Below, in pieces: positions 16,443 to 25,632 of a stretch of DNA of 64,000 nucleotides (its first letter is position 1; each line of letters opens with the position of its first letter). The stretch is from assembly GCF_030499575.1 (NCBI RefSeq), contig NZ_JASTLC010000001.1:9324001-9388000 (forward strand), written 5' to 3'. The DNA comes from Streptomyces sp. DG2A-72 (GTDB taxonomy: Bacteria > Actinomycetota > Actinomycetes > Streptomycetales > Streptomycetaceae). The notes under the pieces are model-generated. The model saw only the letters and a program-made list of their open reading frames with translations, was not told where the DNA came from and did not search any database. The translations under genes and the position numbers were made by a program.

Positions 16443-17258
16443 ATGTCCATGCTTCCCACCGAGCGATCCATCCGGACCACCCCCGAAGGCCTCCTGTGGG
16501 AGCCCGGCGAACGCTGGGTGCGCGGCGTCAAGGGTGATGTCACCGTCGTGGACAGCCGGCATCCCGTCCTCGTCTGGGAGCCCGAACTGCCCGTTCCGCA
16601 GTACGCCTTCCCGCGCGAGGAGGTCCGCACCGACCTCCTCCGCCCGGCCAAGAACCCGCCGACCGGCACGCACACCGGCTCGCAGATCTTCTACGACCTC
16701 GAGGCCGACGGCGAGCTGGTGGAGAACGCGGCATGGACCTTCCCCGCCGAGGACCTGGCCGGGCACATCGCCTTCGCGTGGTTCCTGCGCTGGGACAGGG
16801 GTCTCGACCACTGGTACGAGGAGGACGAGGAGATCTTCGTCCACCCGCGCGACCCGCACAAACGGGTGGACGCGCTGCCCAGCAGCCGCCATGTCCAGGT
16901 CGAGATCGACGGCACGCTCGTCGCCGACACCCATCGCCCGGTGCTGCTCTTCGAGACCTCGCTGCCGACGCGGTACTACATCCCGCCCGAGGACGTCCGC
17001 CGCGATCTGTTCGTCCCCACCGACCACCACACGTCATGCCCGTACAAGGGCACCGCCGACTACTGGTCGTGGCGGGGCGAGGCCGACGTACCGCCGAACA
17101 TCGTCTGGAGCTATCCGGACCCGCTGACCGCGGTGGCCGCGATCAGGGGACGCTTCGCCTTCTACAACGAGGCGATCGACATCACCGTGGACGGCGAACG
17201 CCTCGAGCGCCCGGTCACCCCGTTCAGCGCGTCGCTCGGCATCCGGCCGCGCACGTAG
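16443..17258 (+). CDS. Tandem DUF427 domain protein
   Basis: 271 residues from ATG 16443 with AAGGAG upstream. Two copies of the DUF427 (NTP_transf_9-like) fold can be read. The first has DVTVVDSRHPVLVWEPELPV and PQYAFPREEVRTDLL. The second has HVQVEIDGTLVADTHRPVLL and RYYIPPEDVRRDLF, followed by SCPYKGTADYWSW and ending FYNEAIDITVDGERLERP. The function of the family is unsettled. Common in Streptomyces as a cytosolic protein. Its role is not inferable from neighbours. Confidence 0.9.
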   Translation: MSMLPTERSIRTTPEGLLWEPGERWVRGVKGDVTVVDSRHPVLVWEPELPVPQYAFPREEVRTDLLRPAKNPPTGTHTGSQIFYDLEADGELVENAAWTFPAEDLAGHIAFAWFLRWDRGLDHWYEEDEEIFVHPRDPHKRVDALPSSRHVQVEIDGTLVADTHRPVLLFETSLPTRYYIPPEDVRRDLFVPTDHHTSCPYKGTADYWSWRGEADVPPNIVWSYPDPLTAVAAIRGRFAFYNEAIDITVDGERLERPVTPFSASLGIRPRT

Positions 17259-17269
17259 CGCGGGGCCGA

Positions 17270-18055
17270 TCAGGGCCTGACCAGCAGGCGGAAGTCGAAG
17301 GCGTACCGGGACGCGCGGTAGATGTGCGTTCCGTACTCGATCGGCCGCCCGGTGTCGTCGTAGGCCGTGCGCTGCATGGTGAGCAGGGCGGCGCCCTCCT
17401 TCTCGTCGAGGCGGGCGGCCTCGTCGGGGGTGGCGGAGCGGGCGCCGACAGTCTGGCGGGCGCTGTGCAGGGTGATGCCGGCGGAGCGCAGCATGCGGTA
17501 CAGGCCGGTCGACTCGAGCCGGGGGGTGTCCAAGGCGAGCAGGCCGGCCGGCAGGTAGTTGCGGAGGAACGCCACCGGCTGGCCGTGCGTGCGGCGCAGC
17601 CGCTCCAGGACGACGACCTCGGCGCCCTCCGCGAGACCGAGGGCGGCGGCGACATCGGCCGTGGCCGCGATCCGCTCGTTGCGCAGCACCTCCGTGGTGG
17701 GGCCCTGCCCGGCCGCCTCCAAGTCGTCGTAGAGACTGCTGAGTTCGAGCGGGCGCTTGACCTGGCTGTGCACGACCTGGGTGCCGACGCCGCGGCGGCG
17801 GACCAGCAGGCCCTTGTCGACGAGGGACTGGATGGCCTGGCGGACGGTGGGCCGGGACAGGCCGAGGCGGGCGGACAGGTCGATCTCGTTGCCCAGGAGG
17901 TTGCCCGGGGCGAGCACGCCGTGCTCGATCGCCGCCTCCAGCTGCTGGGCGAGTTGGTAGTACAGCGGCACCGGACTGCCCCGGTCCAGGGCGAAGTCCA
18001 CCGCGTCGAGCCCGGGGGAGGGCACGGCACGCGCGGAGCCACCGGTCTTCGCCAT
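17270..18055 (-). CDS. GntR-family (UTRA) regulator of the polyol locus
   Basis: 261 residues from ATG 18055. The winged helix (about 25-95) contains LYYQLAQQLEAAIEHGVL and ARLGLSRPTVRQAIQSLVDK. A UTRA effector domain follows (about 115-250), with LERLRRTHGQPVAFLRNYLP and IEYGTHIYRASRYAFDF. UTRA proteins sense sugars or sugar phosphates. The start overlaps the end of the decayed IolC-like gene (TAG at 18057), so the two are cotranscribed away from the ABC importer. The 68-bp dyad at 18825-18892 is the likely operator. Confidence 0.93.
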   Translation of the reverse strand: MAKTGGSARAVPSPGLDAVDFALDRGSPVPLYYQLAQQLEAAIEHGVLAPGNLLGNEIDLSARLGLSRPTVRQAIQSLVDKGLLVRRRGVGTQVVHSQVKRPLELSSLYDDLEAAGQGPTTEVLRNERIAATADVAAALGLAEGAEVVVLERLRRTHGQPVAFLRNYLPAGLLALDTPRLESTGLYRMLRSAGITLHSARQTVGARSATPDEAARLDEKEGAALLTMQRTAYDDTGRPIEYGTHIYRASRYAFDFRLLVRP

Positions 18056-18056
18056 G

Positions 18057-18743
18057 CTAGCCAACTCCCTGTGAGGGACGGTCGGTTGAGGCGGGGGATA
18101 CGGCCGCGTACTGTACGGTCGTCGCCAGATCCCAGCCGGACAGCAGTCCGTGACACAGCGCCCCGCCGAACGCCCCGCCCATGCCATGGCCGTTGACCGG
18201 CCCGACAGTGGCGGGAGGAGCGGGAGGGGCTTCGGCCGTGCTGCCGTCGTGGTGCATGGCGAGTACGCCCGCGGCGCCCAGCCCGACCACCGCCGTCTCG
18301 ACACCCGCGTCGAGCAACGCCCGTGCGCACGCGTGCGGTTCGCGCACGCCGGTCATGATCTCGCAAGCGTCGAGGGTGCCGACCGCGACCGTGGCGTGCC
18401 GCAGCGCCTCGGCGTAGTACGGGCGGGCCTCCTCGGGGTCCGACCAGGACTGCGGGCGCCAGTCGAGGTCGAAGACGGTGATGCCCGCCCTGCCGCGGGC
18501 CTTGAGCGCGGCGAGGACGGCGGACCGCCTGGGCTCGTGGCTCAGGCCGGTACCGGTGATCCAGAAGACGCGGGCCGCGCGGATGGCGAAACAGTCCATC
18601 TCGTAGGGGTCGTCGCCGGTGGAGGTCAGCACGGCCGCGGAACGGCCCAGGCCGGCGGCGGCGACCGCCACGTCAGCGGCGGTATCCCCGATTCCTGTGC
18701 GGCCCATGGTGATGAGATCATATGGCTGGGCTGACTCGGCCAT
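18057..18743 (-). CDS. Degenerate IolC-like (5-dehydro-2-deoxygluconokinase) protein, probably inactive
   Basis: 228 residues from ATG 18743 with GAGGAG upstream, against about 320 for IolC. It starts like IolC (PYDLITMGRTGIG) but jumps to DTAADVAVAAAGLGRSAAVL, so the substrate-loop segment is missing. A second gap follows TSTGDDPYEMD before AIRAARVFWITGTGLS. VFDLDWRPQSW and EEARPYYAEALRHATVAVG are well kept. The PfkB signature, normally GAGD with the catalytic Asp, reads NGHGMGGAFGG, so the base is lost; the last helix is replaced by an unrelated tail. The frame has stayed open, so it decayed by in-frame deletions or has been kept for a non-kinase role. Confidence 0.75.
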   Translation of the reverse strand: MAESAQPYDLITMGRTGIGDTAADVAVAAAGLGRSAAVLTSTGDDPYEMDCFAIRAARVFWITGTGLSHEPRRSAVLAALKARGRAGITVFDLDWRPQSWSDPEEARPYYAEALRHATVAVGTLDACEIMTGVREPHACARALLDAGVETAVVGLGAAGVLAMHHDGSTAEAPPAPPATVGPVNGHGMGGAFGGALCHGLLSGWDLATTVQYAAVSPASTDRPSQGVG

Positions 18744-18824
18744 GCGCGCTCCTCGTCGAGCTGGGGAAGGTGGTCCCACCCATGGGGCCTGCCGACTCTC
18801 AGGTTGTAGGGCGCGAAGACCGAT

Positions 18825-18892
18825 GCTGTCAATGCTTTGTTCTTACATTCGGACCTGATTGTGAAATGATGTCTTGACAAAGTATTGACAGC
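18825..18892. promoter_or_regulatory. Divergent promoter region with a 16-bp-arm inverted repeat
   Basis: GCTGTCAATGCTTTGT (18825-18840) is mirrored by ACAAAGTATTGACAGC (18877-18892): 15 of 16 positions pair. TTGACA hexamers occur at 18874-18879 and 18885-18890 on the plus strand, and TGTCAA at 18827-18832 provides one on the minus strand. Both the importer operon and the iolC-like/GntR operon can be controlled here, most simply by the GntR protein. Confidence 0.7.
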
Positions 18893-19041
18893 GGCCCCGC
18901 CAAGGGATTTGATCCCGTCCCAGCAGACAAGCCACGTTCGGCGGCGCAAGACCCGGACCCGCGAGGGCCCGGACCCGGATCCCCCCGATCCGCCGCCTCC
19001 TGCGCCGTCGTTCCTCGTCGCACAGTGAGGTGCAGGAAAAG

Positions 19042-20055
19042 ATGGACCGCTCTTCTCGCTCCCGCAGAATCGCCCCCGTAGTGGCCGTGGTGGCGGCAGC
19101 TGCCCTGACCCTCGCAGGCTGCTCCAGCAGTTCCGGCGGCAAGAAGGCCGAGGAGAACGCGGAAGGCGCCTCGGCGGGCAAGGCCACCACACCCCGGATG
19201 AAGGTCGCCCTGGTCACCCACCAGGCGCCCGGTGACACCTTCTGGGACATCGTCCGCAAGGGCGCCCAGGCCGCCGCGGCCAAGGACAACATCGAGCTGA
19301 TCTACTCCGCCGACCCCAACGCGGGCAACCAGGCCAACCTGGTGCAGAACGCCATCGACCAGAAGGTCGACGGCATCGCCGTCACCCTCGCCAAGCCGGA
19401 CGCCCTGAAGGACGTCGTGAGCAAGGCGAAGTCGGCGAACATACCCGTCGTCGGCCTCAACTCCGGTGTGAGCGAATGGCAGAAGCTCGGCCTGATGGAG
19501 TTCTTCGGCCAGGACGAGACGGTGGCGGGCGAGGCACTCGGCAAGCGGCTGAACGAGGACGGCGCCAAGAAGGCCATCTGTGTCATCCAGGAGCAGGGCA
19601 ACATCGGTCTCACCCAGCGCTGTGACGGTGTGGCCAAGACCTTCAACGGCGACATCGAGCCCCTCAACGTCAACGGCACCGACATGCCGTCCGTGAAGTC
19701 GACGATCACCGCCAAGCTCACGGAGGACAAGGCGATCGACCACGTCATCACGCTCGGTGCCCCGTTCGCGCTGACGGCCGCACAGGCGGTCGACGAGACG
19801 GGCAGCAAGGCCAAGGTGGCCACTTTCGACCTCAACAAGGACCTGACCAGCGCCATCAGCAAGGGCACCATCGAGTTCGCCGTCGACCAGCAGCCCTACC
19901 TCCAGGGCTACCTGGCGATCGACTCGCTGTGGCTCTACAAGAACAACGGCAACTACATGGGCGGTGGCGAGCAGCCGGTGCTGACCGGTCCGGCCTTCGT
20001 CGACAAGTCCAACGTCGACGCCGTCGCCGCGTTCGCCGCGAAGGGCACCCGGTGA
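19042..20055 (+). CDS. Sugar ABC transporter substrate-binding lipoprotein (PBP type 1)
   Basis: 337 residues. ATG 19042 has AGGA at 19034-19037; a GTG 12 bp earlier is in frame. The signal peptide ends in LTLAGCSSSS, a lipobox with the modified Cys. The mature part is a Peripla_BP_4-type (ribose/inositol-like) protein: MKVALVTHQAPGDTFWDIVR, DPNAGNQANLVQNAIDQKVD, GIAVTLAKPDAL and PVVGLNSGV. It is cell-surface anchored and binds the imported sugar or polyol. Permease and ATPase genes follow directly. The substrate is inferred as inositol-like from the downstream enzymes. Confidence 0.95.
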   Translation: MDRSSRSRRIAPVVAVVAAAALTLAGCSSSSGGKKAEENAEGASAGKATTPRMKVALVTHQAPGDTFWDIVRKGAQAAAAKDNIELIYSADPNAGNQANLVQNAIDQKVDGIAVTLAKPDALKDVVSKAKSANIPVVGLNSGVSEWQKLGLMEFFGQDETVAGEALGKRLNEDGAKKAICVIQEQGNIGLTQRCDGVAKTFNGDIEPLNVNGTDMPSVKSTITAKLTEDKAIDHVITLGAPFALTAAQAVDETGSKAKVATFDLNKDLTSAISKGTIEFAVDQQPYLQGYLAIDSLWLYKNNGNYMGGGEQPVLTGPAFVDKSNVDAVAAFAAKGTR

Positions 20056-21134
20056 TGAGCATGGCCCAACAGGCTGAGCCGGCGGTGACCACACCGCCGG
20101 CCCCCGGCCCCGGCAAGGAGAAGGACGGGCGGACCGCGCAACGCCCGCCGGCGCTACGGCTGCTCGCCCGCCCCGAGGTCGGTGTCTTCCTCGGCGCCGT
20201 CGCGGTGTACGTCTTCTTCCTCGTCGCGGCGCCGCCGGTGCGCGACGGCGGCTCGATGGCGAACATCCTGTACCAGTCGTCGACGATCGGGATCGTGACG
20301 ATCCCGGTGGCGCTGCTGATGATCGGCGGGGAGTTCGACCTGTCGTCCGGTGTCGCGGTGATCACCTCGGCGCTGACCGCGAGCATGCTCGCCTACCAGC
20401 TGAGCATGAACGTCTGGGTCGGCGTGATCGCGGCGCTGCTGGTGTCGCTGGCGGTGGGGTTCTTCAACGGCTGGATGGTGGTCAAGACCGGGCTGCCGAG
20501 CTTCCTGGTCACCCTGGGCACCTTCCTGATCCTCCAGGGCGTCAACCTGGCCGTGACGAAGCTGGTCACCGGCAACGTCGCGACCGACAACATCAGCGAC
20601 ATGGACGGCTTCGACCAGGCCAAGGCCATCTTCGCCTCGTCCTTCGAGGTCGGCGGCGTCAATGTGAAGATCACCATCGTGTACTGGCTGGTCTTCGCGG
20701 CGATCGCCACATGGGTCCTGCTGCGCACCAAATACGGCAACTGGATCTTCGCGGTCGGCGGCAACAAGGACAGCGCGCGGGCCGTCGGTGTCCCGGTCGC
20801 CTTCACCAAGATCTCGCTGTTCATGCTGGTCGGCCTCGGCGCCTGGTTCCTCGGCATGCACCAGCTGTTCGCCTACAACACCGTGCAGTCCGGCGAGGGC
20901 GTCGGCATCGAGCTGATCTACATCTCCGCCGCGGTGATCGGCGGCTGTCTGCTGACCGGCGGCGCCGGCAGCGCCATCGGCCCGGTCTTCGGCGCCTTCA
21001 TGTTCGGCATGGTGCAGCAGGGCATCGTCTACGCCGGCTGGAACCCCGACTGGTTCAAGGCGTTCCTCGGCGTGATGCTGCTCGGCGCCGTCCTGATCAA
21101 TCTGTGGGTCAGCCGTACGGCGACCAGGAGGTGA
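20055..21134 (+). CDS. Sugar ABC transporter permease (RbsC/IatP-like)
   Basis: 359 residues; its ATG shares a base with the stop of the binding-protein gene. After a Pro-rich cytosolic leader of about 40 residues there are about ten membrane segments. The family pattern [40 protein letters not shown] and [19 protein letters not shown] is clear, as is [20 protein letters not shown] near the C-terminus. It is the single (homodimeric) permease of a ribose/inositol-type importer. Confidence 0.95.
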   Translation: MSMAQQAEPAVTTPPAPGPGKEKDGRTAQRPPALRLLARPEVGVFLGAVAVYVFFLVAAPPVRDGGSMANILYQSSTIGIVTIPVALLMIGGEFDLSSGVAVITSALTASMLAYQLSMNVWVGVIAALLVSLAVGFFNGWMVVKTGLPSFLVTLGTFLILQGVNLAVTKLVTGNVATDNISDMDGFDQAKAIFASSFEVGGVNVKITIVYWLVFAAIATWVLLRTKYGNWIFAVGGNKDSARAVGVPVAFTKISLFMLVGLGAWFLGMHQLFAYNTVQSGEGVGIELIYISAAVIGGCLLTGGAGSAIGPVFGAFMFGMVQQGIVYAGWNPDWFKAFLGVMLLGAVLINLWVSRTATRR

Positions 21135-21138
21135 CCCC

Positions 21139-22059
21139 ATGACATCCAGCAACGGAACCGGCACGCATGGCGCAGTCCTCGCGGACACCGTCCCCGAGAA
21201 GGACACGCCGATCGTCGAACTGCGCAACGCGGGCAAGTCGTACGGCAATATCCGCGCCCTGCACAGCGTCGACCTGAAGGTCTTTCCCCAGCAGGTCACC
21301 TGCGTGCTCGGCGACAACGGCGCCGGCAAGTCCACCCTCATCAAGATCATCTCGGGGCTGCACCAGCACACCGAGGGCGAGTTCCTCGTCGACGGCGAGC
21401 CGGTGCGCTTCTCCACCCCGCGCGAGGCGCTCGACAAGGGCATCGCCACCGTCTACCAGGACCTCGCCGTGGTCCCGCTGATGCCGGTGTGGCGGAACTT
21501 CTTCCTCGGCTCCGAGATGACCAAGGGCCCCTGGCCCATCCGCCGCCTCGACATCGAGCGGATGAAGAAGACGGCCGACGAAGAGCTGCGCAACATGGGC
21601 ATCATCCTCGATGACCTGGAGCAGCCCATCGGCACCCTCTCCGGCGGCCAGCGTCAGTGCGTGGCGATCGCCCGAGCCGTCTACTTCGGCGCCCGGGTGC
21701 TGATCCTGGACGAGCCCACCGCCGCCCTCGGCGTCAAGCAGTCCGGCGTGGTCCTGAAGTACATCGCCGCCGCCCGCGACCGCGGCCTCGGCGTCATCTT
21801 CATCACCCACAACCCCCACCACGCCTACATGGTCGGCGACCACTTCAGCGTCCTGCGCCTCGGCACCATGGAGCTGAACGCCTCCCGCGACGACGTCAGC
21901 CTCGAGGAACTCACCAACCACATGGCGGGGGGCACCGAACTCGCCGCGCTCAAGCACGAGTTGGCGCAGGTGCGCGGCGTCGACGTCGAGGAGCTTCCGG
22001 AAGAGGGGGACCTCACCGCCCCCGTGGCGACCTCCTCCGAAGGGAAGTCCCTGAAATGA
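21139..22059 (+). CDS. Sugar ABC transporter ATP-binding protein
   Basis: 306 residues from ATG 21139, 4 bp after the permease stop. It has a single ABC domain, not the double cassette of RbsA: Walker [10 protein letters not shown] (about 57-65), signature LSGGQRQ, Walker [13 protein letters not shown], and switch His in [11 protein letters not shown]. The C-terminal 40 residues are acidic and of unknown role. It powers the importer from the cytosolic side. The stop overlaps the next ATG by four bases. Confidence 0.95.
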   Translation: MTSSNGTGTHGAVLADTVPEKDTPIVELRNAGKSYGNIRALHSVDLKVFPQQVTCVLGDNGAGKSTLIKIISGLHQHTEGEFLVDGEPVRFSTPREALDKGIATVYQDLAVVPLMPVWRNFFLGSEMTKGPWPIRRLDIERMKKTADEELRNMGIILDDLEQPIGTLSGGQRQCVAIARAVYFGARVLILDEPTAALGVKQSGVVLKYIAAARDRGLGVIFITHNPHHAYMVGDHFSVLRLGTMELNASRDDVSLEELTNHMAGGTELAALKHELAQVRGVDVEELPEEGDLTAPVATSSEGKSLK

Positions 22060-22958
22060 CCCCTGCGCTGGACCGCATCCGGGTCGGCTCGGCCCCCGAC
22101 TCCTGGGGCGTCTGGTTCCCCGACGACCCCCAGCAGGTGCCCTGGGAACGCTTCCTGGACGAGGTCGCGGAGGCCGGCTACTCCTGGATCGAGCTGGGCC
22201 CGTACGGCTATCTCCCGACCGACCCGGCGCGGCTCACCGACGAGATCGCCAGGCGTGACCTGAAGGTGTCCGCGGGCACGGTCTTCACCGGCATGCACCG
22301 TGGCCCCTCCGTCTGGGAGTCCACCTGGGAGCACGTCAGCCAGGTCGCCGCGCTCACCCAGGCCATGGGCGCCCGGCACCTCGTCGTCATCCCGTCCTTC
22401 TGGCGCGACGACAAGACCGCCGAGATCCTCGAACCGCCGGAGCTGACCGGCGAGCAGTGGGCGCACCTCACCAAGGGCATGGAACGGCTCGGACACGAGG
22501 TGAAGGAGGCGTACGGCCTCGACATCGTGGTCCACCCGCACGCCGACACCCATATCGACACCGAGGACCATGTCGAGCGGTTCCTCGACTCGACCGACTC
22601 CGAACTGGTCAACCTCTGCCTGGACACCGGGCACTACGCCTACTGCGGCGGCGACAGCGTCAAGCTGATCGAGACGTACGGCGAACGCATCGGCTATCTG
22701 CATCTCAAGCAGGTCGACCCGGAGATCCTCGCCGACGTGGTGGCGAACGAGGTGCCCTTCGGGCCCGCGGTGCAGCGCGGGGTGATGTGCGAACCCCCGT
22801 CCGGGGTGCCGGAGTTGGAGCCGGTTCTGGTCGCGGCCCAGAAGCTGGGCGTGGAACTGTTCGCGATCGTCGAGCAGGACATGTACCCGTGCGAGCCCGA
22901 CAAGCCCCTGCCCATCGCTGTGCGTACACGGAAGTTCCTGCGGTCCTGCGGCGCCTGA
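22056..22958 (+). CDS. IolE-like sugar phosphate isomerase/epimerase (xylose isomerase-like TIM barrel)
   Basis: 300 residues, with ATG overlapping the ATPase stop (ATGA). The opening [16 protein letters not shown] resembles IolE (inosose dehydratase). Barrel motifs include [18 protein letters not shown], metal-ligand segments [30 protein letters not shown] and YLHLKQVD, and a C-terminal Glu in IVEQDMYPC. It probably dehydrates or isomerises the oxidised polyol inside the cell. It is the last gene of the importer operon. IolE and IolH/IolI-type roles cannot be separated from sequence alone. Confidence 0.88.
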   Translation: MTPALDRIRVGSAPDSWGVWFPDDPQQVPWERFLDEVAEAGYSWIELGPYGYLPTDPARLTDEIARRDLKVSAGTVFTGMHRGPSVWESTWEHVSQVAALTQAMGARHLVVIPSFWRDDKTAEILEPPELTGEQWAHLTKGMERLGHEVKEAYGLDIVVHPHADTHIDTEDHVERFLDSTDSELVNLCLDTGHYAYCGGDSVKLIETYGERIGYLHLKQVDPEILADVVANEVPFGPAVQRGVMCEPPSGVPELEPVLVAAQKLGVELFAIVEQDMYPCEPDKPLPIAVRTRKFLRSCGA

Positions 22959-22993
22959 CCACGGGAAATGATCCTTGTTAGACGGAGCGTCAT

Positions 22994-23045
22994 ATTACTG
23001 AAGCGTAATAATCCGAGGGATACCGCGAGTAACTTACGCGTGAGT
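22994..23045. promoter_or_regulatory. Two palindromes upstream of the secreted lipase gene
   Basis: ATTAC-N6-GTAAT (22994-23009) and ACTTACGCGTGAGT (23032-23045, palindromic except one pair). Both lie 130-185 bp before the lipase ATG, in an AT-richer patch. They are likely regulator sites (TetR- or lipid-responsive type), but no regulator gene is adjacent. Confidence 0.45.
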
Positions 23046-23176
23046 AGGGTCGCGGCAATCCGCTGTGGAGCGGTCCGGGGACGCCGTGGGACGACGTGCG
23101 GCCTCGACCCCACCCTGCCCGGCCTCGCCCCACGAGGCCGGGCAGGCCGCTCCGCATGCACTCCTCAGGAGGACGC

Positions 23177-24502
23177 ATGTCTCTCGGAAGACGCCTGGTG
23201 ATAGCGGTGTCCACCGCCGCCTGCCTCGGCGCCCAGGCCCTGCCGGCCGCCGCGGCGACGGACTCGGACACCGAGGTGGTGTCCCGTGGTGTCACGATCC
23301 CCGCGTTCTACAACCCGCCGGCCTCACTCCCGGCGGCCAATGGCGCGTTGATCCGCAGTGAGCCGCTGCACCTCGCCCTGAGCCTGCCCGGCCTGAACGG
23401 ACCGTTGCCGGGCGAGGCGACCCGTCTGATGTACAAGTCCACCGATTCCAACGGCAGACCGGTGGCCGTCACCGGCGCCTACATCGAACCCTCCGCCGCC
23501 TGGAAGGGCTCCGGGCCACGCCCGCTGGTCGCGGTGGCACCCGGCACCATGGGGCAGGGCGACCAGTGCGCGGCCTCCATGGGCCTGGAGCACCCGCTGC
23601 GTCTCAATGGCCAGACCCTGTCCGTCGGTTACGAGAATCTGGCGGTCTATCGGCTGCTGGCCAAGGGTGTCGCGGTCGTCGTCACCGACTACGCCGGCCT
23701 CGGCGCGACGGACCGGCTGCACACGTACGTCAACCGTGTCGACGAGGCGCACGCGGTGCTGGACGCCGTCCGCGCGGCCCGTGCCCTCGCCGGAGCGTCG
23801 GTCACCTCCGGGTCGAAGGTGGGTCTGTACGGCTACAGCCAGGGCGGCGGGGCCTCGGCCGCGGCAGCCGAGCTGCAGCCCTCGTACGCCCCGGAGCTGA
23901 CGCTCGCGGGCACCTACGCGGGCGCTCCGCCGGCCGACCTGAACGCGGTCACCGAGGCCATCGACGGCAGCGACCTGGCCGGGGCCCTGGGCTGGTCGCT
24001 CAACGGGTTCCTGCAGTCCGACCCGGAGCTGCGGCCGATCGCCGACGCCCACCTCAATGACAGGGGCAAGGCCGCGCTGAAGGACCTGTCGACGATGTGC
24101 GTCGGCGACGCGCTCTTCGGCTACGCCTTCGCCAAGAGCACGAACTGGACCAAGGACGGCCGGTCCATCAGCGAGATCATCCGCTCCGAGCCCAAGGTCC
24201 AGGCGTTCCTCGACGAACAGCGCATCGGCACGCATCTGCCGAAGAGCCCGGTCCGTCTCGCCACCGGCACCGCGGACAACCTCGTACCGCACGGGCAGGC
24301 CCGCGATCTCGCTGCCACGTGGTGCAAGAAAGGAGCCGATGTCACCTACAAGGCGGTGGTCCTGCCCAGTCTCGGCGACGCGCTGCTCAACCACTTCGCC
24401 CCCCTGCTCACCGATCAGGGTTCGGCGATCTCGTGGCTGACGGACCGCCTGGCGGGCGAGCCGGCGAAGTCCAACTGCTGGAGCATGCCCGTCCAGCCGT
24501 GA
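23177..24502 (+). CDS. Secreted lipase (LIP family alpha/beta hydrolase)
   Basis: 441 residues from ATG 23177, preceded by AGGAGGA. A Sec signal peptide (RRLVIAVSTAACLGAQALPA) ends near 30. The mature enzyme matches secretory lipases: RPLVAVAPGTMGQGDQCAAS, VVVTDYAGLGATDRLHTYV, nucleophile elbow GLYGYSQGGGAS (Ser near 224), ATGTADNLVPHGQA with the acid, and LLNHFAPLL with the His. The two Cys near 356 and the C-terminus may form disulfides. Extracellular acylglycerol or ester hydrolysis. It separates the two halves of the polyol locus and has its own terminator. Confidence 0.93.
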   Translation: MSLGRRLVIAVSTAACLGAQALPAAAATDSDTEVVSRGVTIPAFYNPPASLPAANGALIRSEPLHLALSLPGLNGPLPGEATRLMYKSTDSNGRPVAVTGAYIEPSAAWKGSGPRPLVAVAPGTMGQGDQCAASMGLEHPLRLNGQTLSVGYENLAVYRLLAKGVAVVVTDYAGLGATDRLHTYVNRVDEAHAVLDAVRAARALAGASVTSGSKVGLYGYSQGGGASAAAAELQPSYAPELTLAGTYAGAPPADLNAVTEAIDGSDLAGALGWSLNGFLQSDPELRPIADAHLNDRGKAALKDLSTMCVGDALFGYAFAKSTNWTKDGRSISEIIRSEPKVQAFLDEQRIGTHLPKSPVRLATGTADNLVPHGQARDLAATWCKKGADVTYKAVVLPSLGDALLNHFAPLLTDQGSAISWLTDRLAGEPAKSNCWSMPVQP

Positions 24503-24531
24503 GAAGAGAGGGCTCGGCCCGTGCGAAAGAG

Positions 24532-24560
24532 GGGGCTCGGCGGTTCGATCACCGAGCCCC
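24532..24560. terminator. Bidirectional hairpin terminator after the lipase
   Basis: GGGGCTCGG (24532-24540) pairs with CCGAGCCCC (24552-24560); flanking GAAAG and CTTTC extend the stem imperfectly. The A-rich side before and T-rich side after suit both the lipase and the convergent dehydrogenase gene. Confidence 0.85.
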
Positions 24561-24583
24561 TTTCTCGTACGTCTTCTCGTACG

Positions 24584-25588
24584 TCAGACCGCGCGCACTT
24601 CCTGAATCGTCACCGGCCGGTGCTCGTGCAGCGACAGCGTGCACGCGTCCGCGATCCAGCCCGCTTCCAGCGCGTCCTCGATCGTGCACGGCGAGGGCCG
24701 GGTACCGGCCACGACCTCGGTGAACGCGGTGAGTTCGGCCCGGTAGGCCGCGGCGAAGCGGTCCATGAAGAAGTCGTGCGGGGTGCCGGACGGGAAGGTC
24801 ACGCCGGGCTCCACCGAGCGCAGCGGCAGCTTGTCCTCCAGGCCGACGGCGATGGAGTCCGTGAAGCCGTGGATCTCCATGCGGACGTCGTAACCCCGGG
24901 CGTTGTGACGGGAGTTGGAGACCACGGCGATCGTGCCGTCGTCCAGGGTCAGGATCGCGCCGGTGGTGTCGGCGTCGCCCGCCTCCTTGATGTAGTCGGC
25001 ACCCCGGTTGCCGCCGACGGCGTACACCTCCGTCACCTCGCGGCCGGTCACCCAGCGGATGATGTCGAAGTCGTGCACCGAGCAGTCCCGGAAGATGCCA
25101 CCGGAGGCGGCGATGTACGCGGCCGGCGGCGGCGCCGGGTCGAGCGTGGTCGACCGGACGGTGTGCAGCTTGCCCAGCTCGCCGCTTTGCACGGCGGCCC
25201 GCGCGGCGACGAACCCGGCGTCGAAGCGGCGGTTGTAGCCGATCTGGATCGGCACGTCGCTGCCCTGGACAGCCTTCAGTACCCCGACGCCCTCGCTCAT
25301 CGTCTTGGCGACGGGCTTCTCGCAGAACACGGGGATACCGGCCTCGACCCCGGCCAGGATCAGCGCGGGGTGGGCGTCCGTCGCCGCCGCGACGACGATG
25401 CCGTCCACACCGGCCGCCAGCAGGGCCTCGGGCGAGTCCACGACCTCGGCCCCGAACCGCTCCGCGGCGGCCTTGGCGGCCTCCGCGAACGGGTCGGTGA
25501 CGACGAGGGAGTCGACCGCGTCGAGTCCGGACAGAGTCTCGGCGTGGAAGGCGCCGATGCGGCCGAGGCCGAGGATGCCGATACGCAT
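24584..25588 (-). CDS. Gfo/Idh/MocA oxidoreductase, inositol 2-dehydrogenase-like
   Basis: 334 residues from ATG 25588 with AAGGAG upstream. Rossmann GILGLGRIGAFHAET, then VFCEKPVAKT with the family EKP, IQIGYNRRFDAGF, and the catalytic region GGIFRDCSVHDFDIIRWVTG with Lys/Asp/His typical of IolG. IolG oxidises myo-inositol to scyllo-inosose with NAD. It is in a minus-strand unit with the SDR and dioxygenase genes, divergent from a LacI regulator. Confidence 0.92.
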   Translation of the reverse strand: MRIGILGLGRIGAFHAETLSGLDAVDSLVVTDPFAEAAKAAAERFGAEVVDSPEALLAAGVDGIVVAAATDAHPALILAGVEAGIPVFCEKPVAKTMSEGVGVLKAVQGSDVPIQIGYNRRFDAGFVAARAAVQSGELGKLHTVRSTTLDPAPPPAAYIAASGGIFRDCSVHDFDIIRWVTGREVTEVYAVGGNRGADYIKEAGDADTTGAILTLDDGTIAVVSNSRHNARGYDVRMEIHGFTDSIAVGLEDKLPLRSVEPGVTFPSGTPHDFFMDRFAAAYRAELTAFTEVVAGTRPSPCTIEDALEAGWIADACTLSLHEHRPVTIQEVRAV

Positions 25589-25632
25589 GGGGTGTTGCTC
25601 CTTGGAAGGTACGGGTTTCTTGCAGAGAGGTC

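Noticed and set aside
16443..17258. Nucleotidyltransferase function for the DUF427 protein
   Set aside because: The old family label suggests it, but no nucleotidyltransferase active-site motif can be seen.
24532..24560. Possible tRNA T-arm (GGTTCGATC) near 24542
   Set aside because: It is the loop of the terminator hairpin; no acceptor or anticodon arms are present.
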